Shown here piece by piece: positions 26,628 through 36,888 of a stretch of DNA of 64,000 nt. Numbering within the stretch: position 1 is the stretch's first letter; the number at the start of each line of letters is the position of its first letter. A model generated the notes under the pieces. The model searched no databases and was not told where the DNA came from. It was given only the letters and a program-made list of their open reading frames with translations. Made by a program: the position numbers and the translations under genes. This DNA comes from Pseudomonas segetis. Its GTDB lineage: Bacteria > Pseudomonadota > Gammaproteobacteria > Pseudomonadales > Pseudomonadaceae. Where the stretch lies: contig NZ_FZOG01000003.1 in assembly GCF_900188155.1 (NCBI RefSeq), forward strand, positions 521,537 to 585,536, in the 5' to 3' direction.

Positions 26628-27975
26628 CGCTCTTCTCCTCCGGTAGAACATAAGCGACGCTGAGGCGCTCGCGGGTAAAGAATTTCCTGGCTGCTTGCTG
26701 GATGTCTGCGGGGGTCACGGCTTCAAGTTCACTGAGTTCCTTGTCCATCAGCTTCCAGGACAAACCGACTGTTTCCAGTTGGCCAATCGAGGTGGCCTGG
26801 CTGGTGATCGAGTCACGTTCGTAAACCAGGCCTGCGATTACCTGCGCCCGTACGCGGGCAACCTCTTCAGCCGATGGCGGATTGTTTTGCAGATCCTTCA
26901 GCTCGCTCCACAGTCCGGCCTCGGTCTGCTCGATGGTTTTACCTTTTTGCGTGTTTGGTGTGGCTGTGAGCATGAACAGGCTATCGCCACGCGGGTAGGG
27001 GTCATACCAGGCAGACGCGCCTGAAACCAGCTCTTGTTCCCGCTCAAGATGAGTCGGCAGGCGTGCGCTGTAGCCGCCGTCGAGCAAGGCTGCTATCAAA
27101 CGCAGGGCGTGCACGCTGCGTGGCTTTTCGGCTGTGGCCAGGCCAGGTACGTTAAACCCCATGATCAGGCTTGGCAGTTGGGTCTTGAGGTGTAGGGTCA
27201 GGCGGCGTTCGCCGGGCTCGTCGAGATCCTTGGGGATCTTGACCGCTGGCACGGCACGTTTGGGGATGGCACCAAAATATTTCTGCGCAAGCTTTTTGAC
27301 TTCAGCTTCGCTGACATCACCGACCACCACCAGCGTGGCGTTGTTCGGTGCGTACCAGGCCTGGTACCAGTCGCGCAGCTCGTCGATGCTCATGCGCTTC
27401 AGGTCGGCCATCCAGCCAATAGTTGGGTTGTGGTAGCCGCTGGCGGGATAGGCCATGGCCTTGAAGCGTTCGTAGGCCAGGTTGGTCGGCTTGTCGTCCG
27501 TGCGCAGGCGCCGTTCTTCTTTGATCACTTCGATTTCGCGCTTGAATTCCTCGGCAGGCAGCTTCAGCGTGGCCATGCGGTCGGCCTCGAGCTCCATCGC
27601 CACGCTCAGGCGGTCGCGGGCAAGCACTTGGTAGTAAGCGGTGTAGTCATCGCTGGTGAAGGCATTTTCTTCGGCGCCGAGATCGCGCAGTACATGGGAT
27701 GCCTCGCCAGGCCCGAGTTTGCTGCTGCCTTTGAACATCATGTGTTCAAGGGCGTGTGAAAGGCCGGTGCGTCCCGGTGTTTCAAAGCTGGAGCCCACTT
27801 TGTACCAGAGCTGGGAAACAACCACGGGGGCGCGATGATCCTCACGGACGATAACCTTGAGGCCGTTGTCGAGGCTGAACTCATGAGTAGCTTGGGGCTC
27901 GGCGGCGAATGCTGTGAGCGGAATGCAAAGCATGCCAATCAGCAAGCCGGTAGCGCGGCGGGCAATGGTATTCAT
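26620..27975 (-). CDS. M16-family zinc peptidase, catalytic subunit
   Basis: 451-residue periplasmic zinc metallopeptidase with a signal peptide (TAFAAEPQ). The inverted zinc motif HALEH is intact at His74-Glu77-His78, and the distal glutamate lies in AMELEADRM. It probably forms a heterodimer with the inactive homologue encoded next; substrates are unknown. No normal ribosome site precedes the ATG; the bases immediately before it read ACCACCTCCTT, like the 16S rRNA tail rather than its complement. The divergent neighbour is ftsY. Confidence 0.93.
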   Translation of the reverse strand: MNTIARRATGLLIGMLCIPLTAFAAEPQATHEFSLDNGLKVIVREDHRAPVVVSQLWYKVGSSFETPGRTGLSHALEHMMFKGSSKLGPGEASHVLRDLGAEENAFTSDDYTAYYQVLARDRLSVAMELEADRMATLKLPAEEFKREIEVIKEERRLRTDDKPTNLAYERFKAMAYPASGYHNPTIGWMADLKRMSIDELRDWYQAWYAPNNATLVVVGDVSEAEVKKLAQKYFGAIPKRAVPAVKIPKDLDEPGERRLTLHLKTQLPSLIMGFNVPGLATAEKPRSVHALRLIAALLDGGYSARLPTHLEREQELVSGASAWYDPYPRGDSLFMLTATPNTQKGKTIEQTEAGLWSELKDLQNNPPSAEEVARVRAQVIAGLVYERDSITSQATSIGQLETVGLSWKLMDKELSELEAVTPADIQQAARKFFTRERLSVAYVLPEEKSDE

Positions 27976-28347
27976 AAGGAGGTGGTCACCGAAGATAAGG
28001 GTTCGCCAGGTAAGAATGATGGGAGCGCAAGTCGGTGCGCCTGAAGCGTTTGAGGTTGATGGGCCAACAAGTGTTTCTTCTCCAGCTCAATCCGGCGCCT
28101 TGGCAGATCATCACATACCCAGCATTCATTAATACAGTCGCAAGCAGCGGCTGGTCAGTCTGATGTGTGAGGGCTTAGCGTCCGCCGGTACTGAGATGCT
28201 AGGATACTCATCCGTTTTACTGACGACCATGCCTGTAAAAGTGACTAAAAACTACCATCAGACGGTTAGCTGCGACTATTTGTCCTGCTTCGCCTGGGTT
28301 TTTAGCATGGATACTGGCACGTCGCTTCTTTGAGATAGCCGGCCTCC
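27976..28347. other. Intergenic region between M16 peptidase and ftsY
   Basis: A 372-base divergent gap with no convincing gene. A candidate promoter for the ftsY operon is at 28280-28308. A promoter for the leftward peptidase operon must also lie here, but I cannot point to it with confidence. Confidence 0.6.
28280..28308 (+). promoter_or_regulatory. Candidate sigma-70 promoter for ftsY-ftsE-ftsX
   Basis: TTGTCC at 28280-28285 and TAGCAT at 28303-28308 are separated by exactly 17 bases and lie about 40 bases upstream of the ftsY ATG. Confidence 0.45.
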
Positions 28348-29607
<1,260 letters not shown>

Positions 29608-29686
29608 TTTACTGCCTAGGATCCTTCGAAAAGCATGGTCGCCGTTCGAAAGGTTCTCAATTGTTTTTGATTAGGACACACCCTCG

Positions 29687-30355
29687 ATGATTCGATTCGA
29701 GCAGGTCGGTAAGCGTTATCCAAATGGACATGTAGGGCTGCACGAGCTCAGCTTTCGTGTGCGCCGTGGGGAATTTTTATTCGTCACCGGTCATTCCGGC
29801 GCGGGTAAAAGTACCTTGTTGCGCCTGATTCTGGCGATGGAAAGGCCAACCAGCGGCAAGCTGTTGCTGGCGGGGCAAGACCTGGGGCAAATCACCAATG
29901 CGCAGATTCCATTTCTGCGTCGCCAGATTGGAGTGGTGTTCCAGAATCACCAATTGCTGTTCGATCGTAGCGTTTTCGACAACGTGGCATTGCCGCTGCA
30001 GATCCTTGGCTTGTCCAAGGCCGAGATCGGCGAGCGGGTCGGTTCTGCGCTCGAGCGCGTGGCCTTGTCGGACAAGGCCGAGCAGTTCCCGGGTGATCTC
30101 TCCACGGGGCAGCAACAGCGCGTCGGCATTGCCCGCGCCATTGTCCATCGCCCGGCGTTGCTCCTGGCGGATGAGCCAACCGGTAACCTGGATCCGCGCC
30201 TGGCTGCGGAAATCATGGGTGTGTTCGAAGACATTAACCGCCTCGGCACCAGCGTGCTGATTGCCAGTCACGACCTGGCGTTGATCGCGCGTATGCGCCA
30301 TCGCATGCTGACATTGCAGCGCGGCCGTTTGATTGGTGATGGAGACGCTGTCTGA
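29687..30355 (+). CDS. ftsE: Cell division ABC ATPase FtsE
   Basis: 222-residue ABC ATPase. Walker A is GHSGAGKST, the signature [14 protein letters not shown] and Walker [13 protein letters not shown]. With FtsX it forms the divisome complex that activates periplasmic amidases through EnvC-like partners. The stop overlaps the ftsX start by one base (TGATG), so the pair is translationally coupled. Confidence 0.98.
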   Translation: MIRFEQVGKRYPNGHVGLHELSFRVRRGEFLFVTGHSGAGKSTLLRLILAMERPTSGKLLLAGQDLGQITNAQIPFLRRQIGVVFQNHQLLFDRSVFDNVALPLQILGLSKAEIGERVGSALERVALSDKAEQFPGDLSTGQQQRVGIARAIVHRPALLLADEPTGNLDPRLAAEIMGVFEDINRLGTSVLIASHDLALIARMRHRMLTLQRGRLIGDGDAV

Positions 30356-31371
30356 TGAGTGCGACCCGCATGCCACCGCCGCAGCCAGCACAACGTGTTG
30401 GTGCCGCGCCCAAAAAAGCCGAACACAACAGCCTTGAAGATGGGCCGGATTTCAAGACCCAGCTGCATTCCTGGCTGGAAAACCACCGCGCCAGCCTGGC
30501 TGACAGCGTACGTCGACTGGCCAAGCAGCCGATTGGCAGCTTCTTTACCTGCCTGGTGATGGCAGTCGCGCTGAGCTTGCCTATGGGTTTGTCGTTGTTG
30601 CTCAACAATGTCGAGCGCTTGGGCGGTTCATGGCAGCGTGCGGCGCAGATCTCGCTGTTCCTGCAGATTGACGCCAGCGACGCGGATGGCCAGGCGTTGC
30701 GCGAACAAATCGCCAAGATGGACGATGTGGCAGAGACCGACTGGGTCAGCCGCGAGCAAGCCCTGGCTGAGTTCCAGGAGCAGTCCGGCCTGGGCCAGGC
30801 GCTGAAGGAGCTGCCTGAAAACCCATTGCCTGGCGTGGTGCTGGTCACCCCAAAAGAGGTCGATAAAGTGGCGCTTGAGGCACTGCGAACCCGGCTTGCG
30901 GCATTGCCCAAGGTGCAGCAGGCGCAGCTGGACCTGCTCTGGGTCGAGCGTTTGACCGCAATCCTTAAGTTGGGTGAACGTTTTATCTTTGGCCTTACAT
31001 TGTTGTTGATCATGGCGCTGCTGCTGGTGATCGGTAACACCATCCGCCTGCACATCGAGAACCGGCGAACGGAAATCGAGGTTATCAAGCTGGTTGGCGG
31101 CACTGACAGCTACGTGCGCAGGCCATTCCTGTACATGGGCGCGCTCTACGGCCTGGGTGCCGGTATCCTGGCTTGGCTGGTGCTTGCATACGGCCTGCAC
31201 TGGCTCGATGGTGCGGTGGTGCGCCTGGCCGATTTGTATGGCAGCGACTTCAGTTTGGGCGGGGTGGCGGTAGCCGATGGTCTGTCACTACTACTCGGCG
31301 CGGTGTTGCTCGGTTATATTGGCGCCTGGCTAGCGGTAGCGCGGCATTTGCGCGAGCTGGCACCCAAGTGA
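30355..31371 (+). CDS. ftsX: Cell division protein FtsX
   Basis: 338-residue inner-membrane protein. A cytoplasmic N-terminal tail of about 60 residues precedes the first transmembrane segment. A periplasmic loop (about residues 90-205) is followed by three more hydrophobic segments, the typical FtsX topology. It works with FtsE to control peptidoglycan hydrolysis at the septum. rpoH follows after 112 bases. Confidence 0.97.
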   Translation: MSATRMPPPQPAQRVGAAPKKAEHNSLEDGPDFKTQLHSWLENHRASLADSVRRLAKQPIGSFFTCLVMAVALSLPMGLSLLLNNVERLGGSWQRAAQISLFLQIDASDADGQALREQIAKMDDVAETDWVSREQALAEFQEQSGLGQALKELPENPLPGVVLVTPKEVDKVALEALRTRLAALPKVQQAQLDLLWVERLTAILKLGERFIFGLTLLLIMALLLVIGNTIRLHIENRRTEIEVIKLVGGTDSYVRRPFLYMGALYGLGAGILAWLVLAYGLHWLDGAVVRLADLYGSDFSLGGVAVADGLSLLLGAVLLGYIGAWLAVARHLRELAPK

Positions 31372-31408
31372 CAAGTTATTGATTTGATTGATATTGACTA
31401 TTAGTGAC

Positions 31409-31437
31409 GGAACTCGTAGAGACGTTATAAGTCATAT
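31409..31437 (+). promoter_or_regulatory. Candidate sigma-E/AlgU-type promoter of rpoH
   Basis: GGAACT at 31409-31414 followed by TCATA at 31432-31436 resembles the extracytoplasmic sigma consensus (GAACT and TCTGA with about 16-17 bases between). A TATAAG at 31426-31431 could serve a housekeeping promoter, but it lacks a good -35. rpoH is a known sigma-E target in related bacteria. Confidence 0.35.
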
Positions 31438-31483
31438 TGAGCAGTGCTAGACTGCACCTGTTTAAGTCGTTCGGAGGATACAA

Positions 31484-32338
31484 ATGTCCACTTCCTTGCA
31501 ACCTGTTCATGCTTTAGTTCCAGGCGCCAACCTGGAGGCTTATGTGCATGCGGTCAACAGCATCCCGCTGCTGACTCCAGAGCAGGAGCGCGAGCTGGCC
31601 GAAAGCCTCTTCTATCAACAGAATCTAGAGTCTGCTCGGCAAATGGTGCTCGCTCACCTGCGCTTTGTCGTGCATATCGCGCGTAGCTACTCGGGTTACG
31701 GTTTGGCGCAAGCCGACCTGATCCAGGAAGGCAACGTCGGCCTGATGAAGGCGGTCAAACGATTCAACCCAGAAATGGGCGTGCGGCTGGTGTCGTTCGC
31801 CGTGCACTGGATTCGTGCAGAAATTCACGAGTTTATCCTGCGCAACTGGCGCATCGTCAAAGTGGCAACCACAAAGGCCCAGCGCAAGCTGTTCTTTAAC
31901 CTGCGCAGCCAAAAGAAACGCCTGGCCTGGTTGAACAACGACGAAGTCAACGCAGTGGCTGAAAGCCTTGGCGTCGAGCCACGCGAAGTGCGTGAGATGG
32001 AAAGCCGTCTGACCGGCCACGACATGGCATTCGACCCAGCGGCGGATGACGATGATGATCGTGCATTCCAGACGCCTGCCCAGTACCTCGAGGATCACCG
32101 CTATGATCCTGCTGTGCAGCTCGAGGACGCTGACTGGAGCGACAGCTCCACGGCGAACCTGCATGAAGCGCTGGATGGCCTGGACGAGCGCAGCCGCGAT
32201 ATTCTTTATCAGCGCTGGTTGTCCGAAGAGAAGGCGACCCTGCATGACCTGGCAGCCAAGTACAACGTGTCTGCTGAGCGCATCCGCCAGTTAGAGAAAA
32301 ATGCAATGAGCAAGCTCAAGGGTTCGATTGCAGCCTGA
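31484..32338 (+). CDS. rpoH: Heat-shock sigma factor RpoH (sigma-32)
   Basis: 284-residue sigma-70 family protein that directs transcription of chaperone and protease genes. Region 2 contains [17 protein letters not shown], the RpoH box is present (QRKLFFNLR), and the C-terminal region 4 helix-turn-helix is [19 protein letters not shown]. The ribosome site GGAGG lies 8 bases before the ATG. A strong terminator follows. Confidence 0.98.
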   Translation: MSTSLQPVHALVPGANLEAYVHAVNSIPLLTPEQERELAESLFYQQNLESARQMVLAHLRFVVHIARSYSGYGLAQADLIQEGNVGLMKAVKRFNPEMGVRLVSFAVHWIRAEIHEFILRNWRIVKVATTKAQRKLFFNLRSQKKRLAWLNNDEVNAVAESLGVEPREVREMESRLTGHDMAFDPAADDDDDRAFQTPAQYLEDHRYDPAVQLEDADWSDSSTANLHEALDGLDERSRDILYQRWLSEEKATLHDLAAKYNVSAERIRQLEKNAMSKLKGSIAA

Positions 32339-32353
32339 GCGTAGCGATTCAAG

Positions 32354-32379
32354 AAGCCGCACTGATGTGCGGCTTTTTT
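32354..32379 (+). terminator. Rho-independent terminator of rpoH
   Basis: AAGCCGCA (32354-32361) pairs with TGCGGCTT (32368-32375), and six T residues follow from 32374. It begins 15 bases after the rpoH stop. Confidence 0.9.
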
Positions 32380-32386
32380 CTGCCTG

Positions 32387-32563
32387 AGGAATCTCTGGAA
32401 GTGATAGGGCAGTCCATGCTGGGGCCGCCCGTGCTGCGACTCTGGTCGCTTTTTCGCGGTTCTTAACTTGCTAGGCTGGCCCGGTGGCGAGCCTTTGGCT
32501 GTTGCTCCCGTTTGTCGTTGCGCCTTGTACTCCCTTTGTGCGCTACCTTTTTCAAAAGATCCT
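32387..32563. repeat. MITE-like dispersed repeat, long copy C
   Basis: About 177 bases. The internal block GCCTTTGGCTGTTGCTCCCG (32491-32510) with TTTGTCGTTG after it matches the repeat at 21031. The right end CGCTACCTTTTTCA matches the right end at 21083-21096. The outer ends AGGAATCTC and AGATCCT are only loosely inverted, so this copy looks degenerate. Confidence 0.6.
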
Positions 32564-32574
32564 TAAGGAAAAGT

Positions 32575-33192
32575 ATGAAGTTGCCGCCGTTGCGAGCGCA
32601 GCACTGGCTGATTTTTGCAGCTGTTGCGCTGATCTTTTCTAGCTGGGGCGCATGGTTGATGCGCGGCCCGCAAATGGTCGAGCCGCTGGCCTGGCTGCAG
32701 AAATGGCAGGCCGATATCTTCGCGCCACTGGCTGACGACCAATTGACGCTTAAGCATCTGAGCGAGCGGGTCGAGGAGGGCGGTGAGCTGTGGTTGCAGC
32801 CGCGTCTCGATGGTTCCCGGCTGCTGTACCGGGGCGAATTGCAGGCCGATGATCAAGTCTGGAGCGTCGAGGCCCGCATTGCTCTGAGTGATGATGAGTT
32901 GGTCAGCCTGATGGCGGCGGCTGGTGTCGACGAGACCGGCGAGGAGCAGCCGCTGAGTGCGCAAATGGTCAGGCAGTTGGGGCATTATGAAATTATTTAT
33001 TTGAGCCTCAAGCCATTGGACGACGTCAGCACGGCGCAGATAATCAGCAGTCTGGGCCAACCCAAGCTGCGCCTGGAGCTCAAGGAAGGTGGCCAGGCCT
33101 TGGTCTTTCCCCAGCTGGGCCTGACCGCACATACCCTTGACGAGGATGTTGATCTGCTGTTTGTCGTACCGCAGCGCTTGCTCGCGCCATAG
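32575..33192 (+). CDS. Membrane-anchored hypothetical protein (PA0377-like position)
   Basis: 205-residue protein of unknown function. A single N-terminal membrane segment (HWLIFAAVALIFSSWGAWLM) precedes a soluble domain of about 170 residues, presumably periplasmic. The ATG at 32575 has AAGGAA just upstream. It sits between rpoH and mtgA, where P. aeruginosa has a hypothetical gene. A repeat element ends 12 bases before the start codon, so the promoter may lie in or before the repeat. Confidence 0.8.
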   Translation: MKLPPLRAQHWLIFAAVALIFSSWGAWLMRGPQMVEPLAWLQKWQADIFAPLADDQLTLKHLSERVEEGGELWLQPRLDGSRLLYRGELQADDQVWSVEARIALSDDELVSLMAAAGVDETGEEQPLSAQMVRQLGHYEIIYLSLKPLDDVSTAQIISSLGQPKLRLELKEGGQALVFPQLGLTAHTLDEDVDLLFVVPQRLLAP

Positions 33193-33203
33193 TGCGGCGT
33201 GGG

Positions 33204-33938
33204 TTATTTGCCCAGTACTGCGACCAGCCATTGCGGCTTTGAAGCGCTGAGTTGATTCAGGTAATGACTGCCGCCGAGCTGGCGCATTTGCCGCCGAATC
33301 CAAGTCGCTCGGCGGTTGATGTAGGCGGTTGGTCGGCTGGCGCTCCATTTGCGGGGGTTGGGCAGCACCGCCGCTAGCAGGCTCGCCTGATGGGCCGACA
33401 AATAGGGTGCGCCAATACCGAAGTGGTGCTTTGCTGCGGCCTGTGCGCCGAATATGCCAACGCCCCATTCAGCGCTGTTCAAATACACTTCGAGAATACG
33501 TTGTTTCGGCCAGAACAGCTCGATCAGGCCCGTGAACCAGACCTCGATGCCCTTGCGCAGCCAGCTACGCCCAGACCAGAGAAACAGGTTCTTGGCGACT
33601 TGTTGGCTCAGGGTGCTGGCGCCACGCACATTGCCACCTTCTTGATTGTGCTCGATGGCTGCGCGGATCGCGGCAATATCAAACCCCCAGTGGTCTGCAA
33701 ACTTCTGGTCTTCACCGGCGATAACCGCGATTTTCAAGTCGTCGGGCAACTCTGCCCATGGTCGCCAGGTGCGCTGCAGGTCGATTGCCGTGCCATCTAT
33801 CCAGGATTGCACCTTGCGTTCGACCATCAGTGCGCTGCCCGGCGGTGGCACCCAGCGCAGGACCAGCACCAGCAGGGCCGAGCCAGCCATGAACCAGAGC
33901 AGGGATTTGATCAGGATGCGGCGGATGGTTTGAAACAT
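33204..33938 (-). CDS. mtgA: Monofunctional peptidoglycan glycosyltransferase MtgA
   Basis: 244-residue GT51 enzyme that polymerises lipid II into glycan strands. It has an N-terminal membrane anchor (about residues 8-30). The catalytic glutamate motif is EDQKFADHWGFD. GASTLSQQVAKNLFL and RKGIEVWFTGLIELFWPKQRILEVYLN complete the fold. No transpeptidase domain is present. The start at 33938 is standard; the frame extends to 34103 across the divergent gene and is not used. Confidence 0.96.
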   Translation of the reverse strand: MFQTIRRILIKSLLWFMAGSALLVLVLRWVPPPGSALMVERKVQSWIDGTAIDLQRTWRPWAELPDDLKIAVIAGEDQKFADHWGFDIAAIRAAIEHNQEGGNVRGASTLSQQVAKNLFLWSGRSWLRKGIEVWFTGLIELFWPKQRILEVYLNSAEWGVGIFGAQAAAKHHFGIGAPYLSAHQASLLAAVLPNPRKWSASRPTAYINRRATWIRRQMRQLGGSHYLNQLSASKPQWLVAVLGK

Positions 33939-34005
33939 GCGTGCTTGGCCCGGCGGAGTTTGCGAGCCATTATAGCGATCGTACTGGCCTTGTCTGGAGT
34001 GATTG

Positions 34006-34383
34006 ATGGCGCGTTTGTGGATTGTCTTGTCAGCCCTTGCGGGTTTCAGCGGTGTGGGCCTTGGCGCGTTTGCCGCCCACGGCTTGAAGAAAACCCTGAG
34101 CACCGATTATCTGGCCGTGTTCCAGACCGGCACCCATTACCAACTGATCCATGCATTGGCGTTGTTCGGTGTTGGGCTGCTTGCATGCTATGCGCCGGGG
34201 CGCTGGGTCACGCTGGCGGGTGCGTTCTTCGCCACTGGAATCGTGCTGTTTTCCGGTAGTTTGTATGCGCTGACCCTGAGTGGAATAGGCAAGCTGGGGA
34301 TTATCACGCCATTTGGTGGCCTGGCGTTCTTGCTGGGTTGGTTGTGCCTGGGCATGGCTGCCTGGCGCTTAACCCCGAACTGA
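34006..34383 (+). CDS. DUF423 family membrane protein
   Basis: 125-residue YgdD/DUF423 protein with four predicted transmembrane segments and the family motif GAFAAHGLK near the N-terminus. Function unknown. The ATG at 34006 has GGAG upstream; the TTG immediately before it could also be read in frame. It diverges from mtgA with 67 bases between starts. Confidence 0.92.
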   Translation: MARLWIVLSALAGFSGVGLGAFAAHGLKKTLSTDYLAVFQTGTHYQLIHALALFGVGLLACYAPGRWVTLAGAFFATGIVLFSGSLYALTLSGIGKLGIITPFGGLAFLLGWLCLGMAAWRLTPN

Positions 34384-34449
34384 GCAGCCGGGGGCAGCTT
34401 CTAAACTGACTCGCGCGTCAGAAAACAGAGCAAATGAGGCCCTTTAGCC

Positions 34450-34478
34450 TTGGTCATCGCGTTTGATCGGGCTAGAAT
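34450..34478 (+). promoter_or_regulatory. Sigma-70 promoter of thiS-thiG
   Basis: TTGGTC at 34450-34455 and TAGAAT at 34473-34478 are separated by 17 bases. The -10 is close to consensus. It lies 32 bases before the thiS ATG. No thiamine pyrophosphate riboswitch core is seen in the short leader. Confidence 0.6.
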
Positions 34479-34510
34479 GCAGACCCCTCTAGATTTGTGA
34501 CCGTTACGTC

Positions 34511-34711
34511 ATGCGCATTCAATTGAATGGCGAGCCACTAGAGCTTGCCGATGGCCAGACTGTCGCTGGGCTGATTGCTCAGCTAGACCTGGTGGGTCGC
34601 CGCGTTGCGGTCGAGCTCAACCTGGATATAGTGCCGCGCAGCCAGCACGCCAGCACCGTCTTGGCTGAAGGTGATCGGGTCGAGGTTGTCCATGCCATTG
34701 GTGGTGGCTGA
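34511..34711 (+). CDS. thiS: Sulfur carrier protein ThiS
   Basis: 66-residue ubiquitin-fold protein ending in the required di-glycine (HAIGGG). After adenylation it carries sulfur as a C-terminal thiocarboxylate for the thiazole ring of thiamine. It is followed by thiG, 101 bases downstream. Confidence 0.96.
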   Translation: MRIQLNGEPLELADGQTVAGLIAQLDLVGRRVAVELNLDIVPRSQHASTVLAEGDRVEVVHAIGGG

Positions 34712-34812
34712 GCCAGGCCCGCACCGATTTATTTTGCCCGGTGCTCTAAGTTACGCCGCTGCTTATGCACGGCGTTTGGCTTAAAGCGCGCAACCCGCAC
34801 TAGGAGTTTTCG

Positions 34813-35607
34813 ATGAGCCAAGTTCGTAACGACAAGCCTTTCACGCTCGCCGGTCGTACCTATCAATCGCGTTTGTTGGTGGGAACCGGGAAGTACCAGG
34901 ACCTGGAACAAACCCGGGTTGCCATTGAAGCTTCTGGCGCCGAGATCGTTACTGTGGCGGTGCGCCGCACTAATATCGGCCAGACACCGGGTGAGCCAAA
35001 CCTGCTTGATGTTATTTCGCCTGATCGCTACACCATCCTGCCCAACACCGCTGGCTGCTACGACGCTGCCGAAGCTGTACGTACCTGTCGCCTGGCTCGC
35101 GAACTGCTTGATGGGCATAACCTGGTCAAGCTGGAAGTGCTGGCCGATCAGAAGACCTTGTTTCCCAATGTCATCGAAACCATCAAGGCAGCCGAAGTCC
35201 TGATCAAGGATGGTTTCGATGTAATGGTGTACACCAGCGATGATCCCATTATCGCCCGGCAACTGGCGCAGATGGGCTGTATCGCGGTAATGCCACTGGC
35301 TGGCCTGATTGGCACTGGCCTGGGGATTTGTAACCCCTACAACCTGCGGATCATCCTTGAAGAGGCCACGGTGCCGGTATTGGTTGATGCCGGGGTTGGT
35401 ACCGCATCCGATGCCACCATCGCCATGGAACTTGGCTGCGAGGCAGTGCTGATGAACAGCGCCATTGCCCATGCGCAGAACCCGGTGATGATGGCTGAAG
35501 CCATGAAGTACGCTATCGAAGCTGGCCGCTTGGCTTACCTGGCCGGGCGCATGCCGAAGAAACTTTATGCCAGTGCTTCGTCGCCTCTTGAGGGTATGAT
35601 TCGCTGA
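34813..35607 (+). CDS. thiG: Thiazole synthase ThiG
   Basis: 264-residue TIM-barrel enzyme that forms the thiazole phosphate of thiamine from deoxyxylulose 5-phosphate, an iminoglycine donor and ThiS-thiocarboxylate. The Schiff-base lysine is Lys106 in LVKLEVLAD. The phosphate-binding GVGTASDA is intact. The ATG has TAGGAG upstream. Full length. Confidence 0.98.
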   Translation: MSQVRNDKPFTLAGRTYQSRLLVGTGKYQDLEQTRVAIEASGAEIVTVAVRRTNIGQTPGEPNLLDVISPDRYTILPNTAGCYDAAEAVRTCRLARELLDGHNLVKLEVLADQKTLFPNVIETIKAAEVLIKDGFDVMVYTSDDPIIARQLAQMGCIAVMPLAGLIGTGLGICNPYNLRIILEEATVPVLVDAGVGTASDATIAMELGCEAVLMNSAIAHAQNPVMMAEAMKYAIEAGRLAYLAGRMPKKLYASASSPLEGMIR

Positions 35608-35615
35608 TTAATCAC

Positions 35616-35641
35616 CGAAAACCACTGCGCTAGGGTTTTCG
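35616..35641. repeat. Dispersed repeat, short hairpin copy D
   Basis: CGAAAACC (35616-35623) pairs with GGTTTTCG (35634-35641) around ACTGCGCTAG. The core matches the short copy at 22596 (AACCACTGCGCT). It begins 8 bases after the thiG stop and might double as a weak terminator. Confidence 0.5.
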
Positions 35642-35728
35642 AGTTTCATCTATTAATTATTTGTCATCCGGCATTGGCCTGATCCTTGGCTCTGGATGGC
35701 GTAGTACGACCGAATTAAAGAGTACGAA

Positions 35729-36442
35729 ATGACTGATTCCCCACAGGCCACGCCTGAAACCTCGCCCAAGCTGCGAACCATCAAGAGCTTTGTTATGCGT
35801 GCCGGGCGCATGACTGAAGGGCAGCAGCGGGGGCTGGATCAGGGGCTGAGCAAGTTTGGCTTGAAGCTTGAGGACGGCCTGCAGGATTTTGACGCGGTCT
35901 TTGGTCGCCGTGCGCCACGTACTTTCGAAATTGGTTTTGGCATGGGCCATTCCTTGCTTGAGATGGCTGCTGCGGCACCTGAACAGGATTTTATCGGCGT
36001 TGAGGTGCATCGCCCGGGCGTGGGTGCCTTGCTCAATGGGTTGCTCACCCAGAATCTCAGCAACGTGCGCGTTTACAGCTGCGATGCCTTGGAGGTGCTG
36101 CGTAACTGCGTGGCCGACAACAGTCTTGACCGACTGATGCTGTTTTTTCCGGACCCATGGCATAAGGCCCGTCATCACAAGCGGCGTATTGTGCAGCTCG
36201 AGTTTGCCGAGCTTGTACGACAGAAGCTCAAGGTCGGGGGTGTGCTGCACATGGCTACCGATTGGCAGCCCTATGCCGAGTACATGCTGGAAGTGATGAA
36301 CGCGGCGCCCGGCTATCAGAATCTGGCGGCTGATGGCACCTATGTGCCGCGCCCGGCAGAACGTCCCATTACCAAGTTTGAACGCCGTGGCGAACGTCTT
36401 GGCCATGGGGTCTGGGACCTGAAGTTCGAGCGTCAGGGCTAA
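35729..36442 (+). CDS. trmB: tRNA (guanine46-N7)-methyltransferase TrmB
   Basis: 237-residue SAM-dependent enzyme that makes m7G46 in tRNA variable loops. The SAM motif is [14 protein letters not shown] and the catalytic/binding block [16 protein letters not shown]. The C-terminal [17 protein letters not shown] is typical. It is the last gene of the first conserved block. Confidence 0.97.
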   Translation: MTDSPQATPETSPKLRTIKSFVMRAGRMTEGQQRGLDQGLSKFGLKLEDGLQDFDAVFGRRAPRTFEIGFGMGHSLLEMAAAAPEQDFIGVEVHRPGVGALLNGLLTQNLSNVRVYSCDALEVLRNCVADNSLDRLMLFFPDPWHKARHHKRRIVQLEFAELVRQKLKVGGVLHMATDWQPYAEYMLEVMNAAPGYQNLAADGTYVPRPAERPITKFERRGERLGHGVWDLKFERQG

Positions 36443-36888
36443 ACCGTCCAGGCTTTGCCAGCGCTCGTTGGTTCTTCTAAACAAGCGCGGCCTTCCCGGC
36501 TGCGCTTGCATCTGTCCCCGTACCTTGCGCACGCCAGCTTGACCTCGAGCCTGGCGACTTGAGCCTGACGGTTACAAAAAACTGCAATTGCCCTGGCCCC
36601 CGCCATTCCAGCTTTAGATGCGGCGCTGGATGTGCAGTGAACCGCTAATTCGCATATCACCCGAAGCAAATGCTTGTTTGAACGAGTAAACTGCGCGCGG
36701 CCGCTAAGCTGCGCCTTGCCAATAGGCATGCACGCAGCCTCAGCAGGCCCACTTCAGGGATGGAATACCAGACCGGGAAAACCCGGCGCCAGGATGGCTT
36801 CTCACCAAGACTGACCAATAAAGCGCAAGTCAATGCTGGCGCATAAAAAAGCGGTGCATGAAAGAAGTCTGCGCTGTGGGGGAGTACT
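36443..36888. other. Intergenic region without a supported gene
   Basis: 446 bases between trmB and the DUF1329 gene. A leftward frame of 96 codons (36439-36729) overlaps trmB's stop and has no recognisable motif, so it is not called. A small hairpin ACCGGG/CCCGGC lies near 36770-36790. Nothing else is supported. Confidence 0.6.

Noticed and set aside
29619..29660. TTCGAAA palindromes upstream of ftsE as another dispersed-repeat copy
   Set aside because: The bases do not align with the repeat core (CACTGCGCTAG) and look like coincidental inverted sequence.
30234..31103. Leftward 289-codon frame opposite ftsX
   Set aside because: Shadow of ftsX; its product is Ser/Arg-rich low-complexity sequence without motifs.
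34384..34510. Possible TPP riboswitch upstream of thiS
   Set aside because: No thi-box core is present, and the leader downstream of the promoter is only about 25 bases.
36439..36729. Leftward 96-codon frame after trmB
   Set aside because: It overlaps the end of trmB, has no ribosome site or motif, and lies in a region with no other coding signal.
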